Shown piece after piece: positions 62,147 to 64,000 of a stretch of DNA of 64,000 nucleotides (position 1 is its first letter; every line of letters starts with the position of its first letter). The notes beneath the pieces are model-generated. The model ran no database searches. It was not told the DNA's origin and worked only from the letters and a program-made list of their open reading frames with translations. The stretch spans positions 11,765,717-11,829,716 of the forward strand of contig NC_088305.1 in assembly GCF_032854445.1 (NCBI RefSeq). Reading direction: 5' to 3'. The DNA comes from Liolophura sinensis (taxonomy: Eukaryota; Mollusca; Polyplacophora; Chitonida; Chitonidae). The position numbers were made by a program, and so were the translations under genes.

Positions 62147-62535
62147 TGTTTTAGTCATATGACGACGGAGTCCTTGGAATGCATTTAACATGCCTCCTTG
62201 TTGCAGGGCGGATTTACACCGCTCTTTTTTCTGGTACTGCTTCACTGAGACGGAGGCTCCATCCGAACCAGTCGTTGCACTATCCCCTTCATGCTCAACA
62301 CCTTCCTCGTTTGGCATTCAGCATGAAGGGATAGTGCAACGACTGGTTGACCTGTATCAGTATAATGGCTCGGTCGGGGCGGCCTACTTGCCTTCGGTGA
62401 GTCCTCTCAGTGAAGCAGCACTAGATAAAAGAGTGGTGGAAATCCGCTCTGCGACAAGGCGGCACATTCCATACACTCTAAGGATTCCTTCGCCGTCATA
62501 TGACTGAAAAATTGTTGAGTACGACGTTAAACCCC
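62147..62535. repeat. Two SINE-B copies head to head (long hairpin)
   Basis: The minus copy 62147-62300 (TTTTAGTCATATGACGACGG ... CCCCTTCATGC) is followed at once by the plus copy 62305-62535 (GCATTCAGCATGAAGGGATA ... TTGTTGAGTACGACG). Arms of about 150 bp can pair, with a few changes. Confidence 0.8.
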
Positions 62536-62554
62536 CAAGCACTCATTCACTCAG

Positions 62555-62700
62555 TATCCACTCAATGCTGAACGCCAAGTGAGGAAGCTATACCTTCCTC
62601 TCTTAAGATCTTAGGTGTGACCCCAATCCGGATTGAACCTAGATCTACTGGCCCCGATTGTTCAGTTCGTATAGTGTCCGCTTCGGGTAAGAAGCGGTGT
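62555..62700 (-). repeat. SINE-B head part
   Basis: CAATGCTGAACGCCAAG through GATTGAACCTAGATCTAC to CGTATAGTGTCCGCTTCGG. Confidence 0.7.
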
Positions 62701-62984
62701 CTGAAAAAGTATTTATTTTGTGAATTTGTGCGGTTGTCATGGATCGTTTTTGGTTAGGCGAGACTCAAAACAGGCTAGATGATTATCGGGACCGCACGTT
62801 TGACATCGATTTATGCTAGGAAAGATTTAATGCGCGTGTGAAGATCCGGTAAATGTGGCTTAACGTCGATCCGGCACACTGGAAGCAGTTATTCCCCTAA
62901 CTCTAGCAACACTTCGTGTTATCGATACAGAGAATTATATTCCGCAACTATCAGTTTTTTTATTTTAAATTTTTATGTAAATGC
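62701..62984. other. No features
   Basis: Unrecognised unique sequence. Confidence 0.35.
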
Positions 62985-63150
62985 ATAAATAATAGCACTT
63001 TGCACGCCACGTAGCACCAAGGCTTCAGCAGACTTAGGGGGGAAAACATACAGTGATGTTAACCGACATTTATTAGACATCCCTGGTTTAGAATTACTCA
63101 AAATGCGGTGTTGTCATCACAGTTAACATACAATTACATTTAAACAATGC
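62985..63150 (+). repeat. R3 repeat, distal part
   Basis: GTAGCACCAAGGCTTCAGC, then GAATTACTCAAAATGC and CACAGTTAACATACAA, the distal blocks of the 21.8-kb copy. Confidence 0.6.
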
Positions 63151-63494
63151 AAAGACACCAGGCTTCGGGGATGCTTAGTTCACCAGGAGAATCCTGGTTT
63201 TTGCAGAAAAATGTAGTGTCTTATGCAATGTACCGGTTGAAAAGGTACGAGGGTAAGTCTCCGCAAACGGGCTGTGCTGCAACACTGCAATGGAGCCGAG
63301 GGACAGCGAGTATTTTACATCCTTCTGGAAGTTAACCCCAACGAAAACCACGTTTAAATTCGAGACCTTGCAACTCTACAAAATAGGTTTTAATCTGTTA
63401 ACGTGGCAGCTGAGTGTAATCGTTTCCGATTATGAGGTAAATACCCCGTTTATTGCAAAAATACATACCAACGGTTTCAGATGTTGAAATTTTA

Positions 63495-63885
63495 AAACCG
63501 TTCTCAGTTGCCTATTTTTTCGATCTTACTGAGACAAAGCTGCATCTGTCTTTCGATGTTATTCATATTTTTAGCACGGTAGCATATAAGAAAGTCATCA
63601 ACATATAAAGCACCCTCTATGCCCGATGTTAATGTTTTGACTAAGCTATTTATTTTATGCTAAACAAGGCTGATGATAATATACTGCCCTGAGGTACACC
63701 CATTTCCAGCTCAGGAGTCAGAAAGGGTGGACCCCACCCGTACCTAAAACTGAAGATCAGATAAAAATTGATATAAATATCGGTAATCGACCTTGAAGCC
63801 CCATATCCGAGAGGTCTTTCAAAATACCAAATTTCCATATGGTGTCGTAAGCCTTTTCAAGGTCAAACAATATCTAGACCATACA
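63495..63885 (-). mobile_element. LINE (non-LTR retrotransposon) reverse-transcriptase fragment
   Basis: Minus strand: FDLEKAYDTIWKFGILKDL at the start, then ELEMGVPQGSILSSALFSIK, a stop codon, INSLVKTLTSGIEGALYVDD and FLICYRAKNMNNIERQMQ. These are RT palm motifs, with the YVDD catalytic box intact. The wording is that of Jockey-like LINEs. A frame change before GVPQGS and a stop after FSIK show it is inactive; both ends of the element are missing. Confidence 0.82.
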
Positions 63886-64000
63886 TTCATTATGAATGAA
63901 ATTCATTTTGTGATGTATGACTTCTTAAATTAAAAACACTTGTGCGCGTATGTATATCTCATTATCACTGTTGCATTGCAATCTGTTATTTTGTCAAAAC

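Overview
The window looks like nuclear DNA of a marine lophotrochozoan, most likely a mollusc, with a brachiopod possible. The reasons are the GT-AG introns, the AT-rich intergenic DNA, and a tRNA-headed SINE (called SINE-A here) present in about 40 copies whose type is familiar from molluscan genomes. I could not search for the species. One 200-base run of N (15796-15995) marks a scaffold gap.

I can support four host genes. (1) At 6553-6597 (-) is a 15-codon first exon that reads like the start of an AKAP9/pericentrin-type coiled-coil scaffold; the rest would lie toward or beyond the left edge. (2) At 19556-23670 (+) is a two-exon bHLH transcription factor gene of the Fer2 (PTF1-related) type with a TATA box. 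The SINE-poor stretch before it may hold its enhancers. (3) At 34283-48055 (-) is a complete 11-exon gene for D-3-phosphoglycerate dehydrogenase (PHGDH, about 531 residues), with all catalytic residues visible. (4) At 56614-61135 (-) is a three-exon gene for a small secreted cysteine-rich protein of 129 residues.

Layout: 1-6.5 kb repeats and probable intron; 6.5-6.8 kb a first exon with promoter-like DNA; 7-17.8 kb repeats only; 17.8-23.9 kb the bHLH locus; 24-34 kb repeats, including a 0.75-kb tandem duplication carrying a MITE; 34.2-48.1 kb PHGDH; 48-56 kb mostly non-coding, with a Tc1-like relic, a reverse-transcriptase fossil and a foldback element; 56.6-61.2 kb the secreted-protein gene; 61.2-64 kb SINE-B hairpin, minisatellite and LINE relic.

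The most unusual structure is in PHGDH. The 3' half of exon 3, with its 5' splice site, is repeated six more times in tandem (43640-44693), and every copy keeps the palindrome GTAAGTACTTAC. The end of the bHLH gene's last exon is tandemly repeated in a similar way. Two apparent one-base reading-frame offsets (PHGDH exon 4 and the bHLH N-terminus) point to consensus errors or real lesions. Several repeat families here (a palindromic foldback MITE, a CTATAGTC-ended MITE, and two families called R2 and R3) look uncharacterised, but only a database search can show that.
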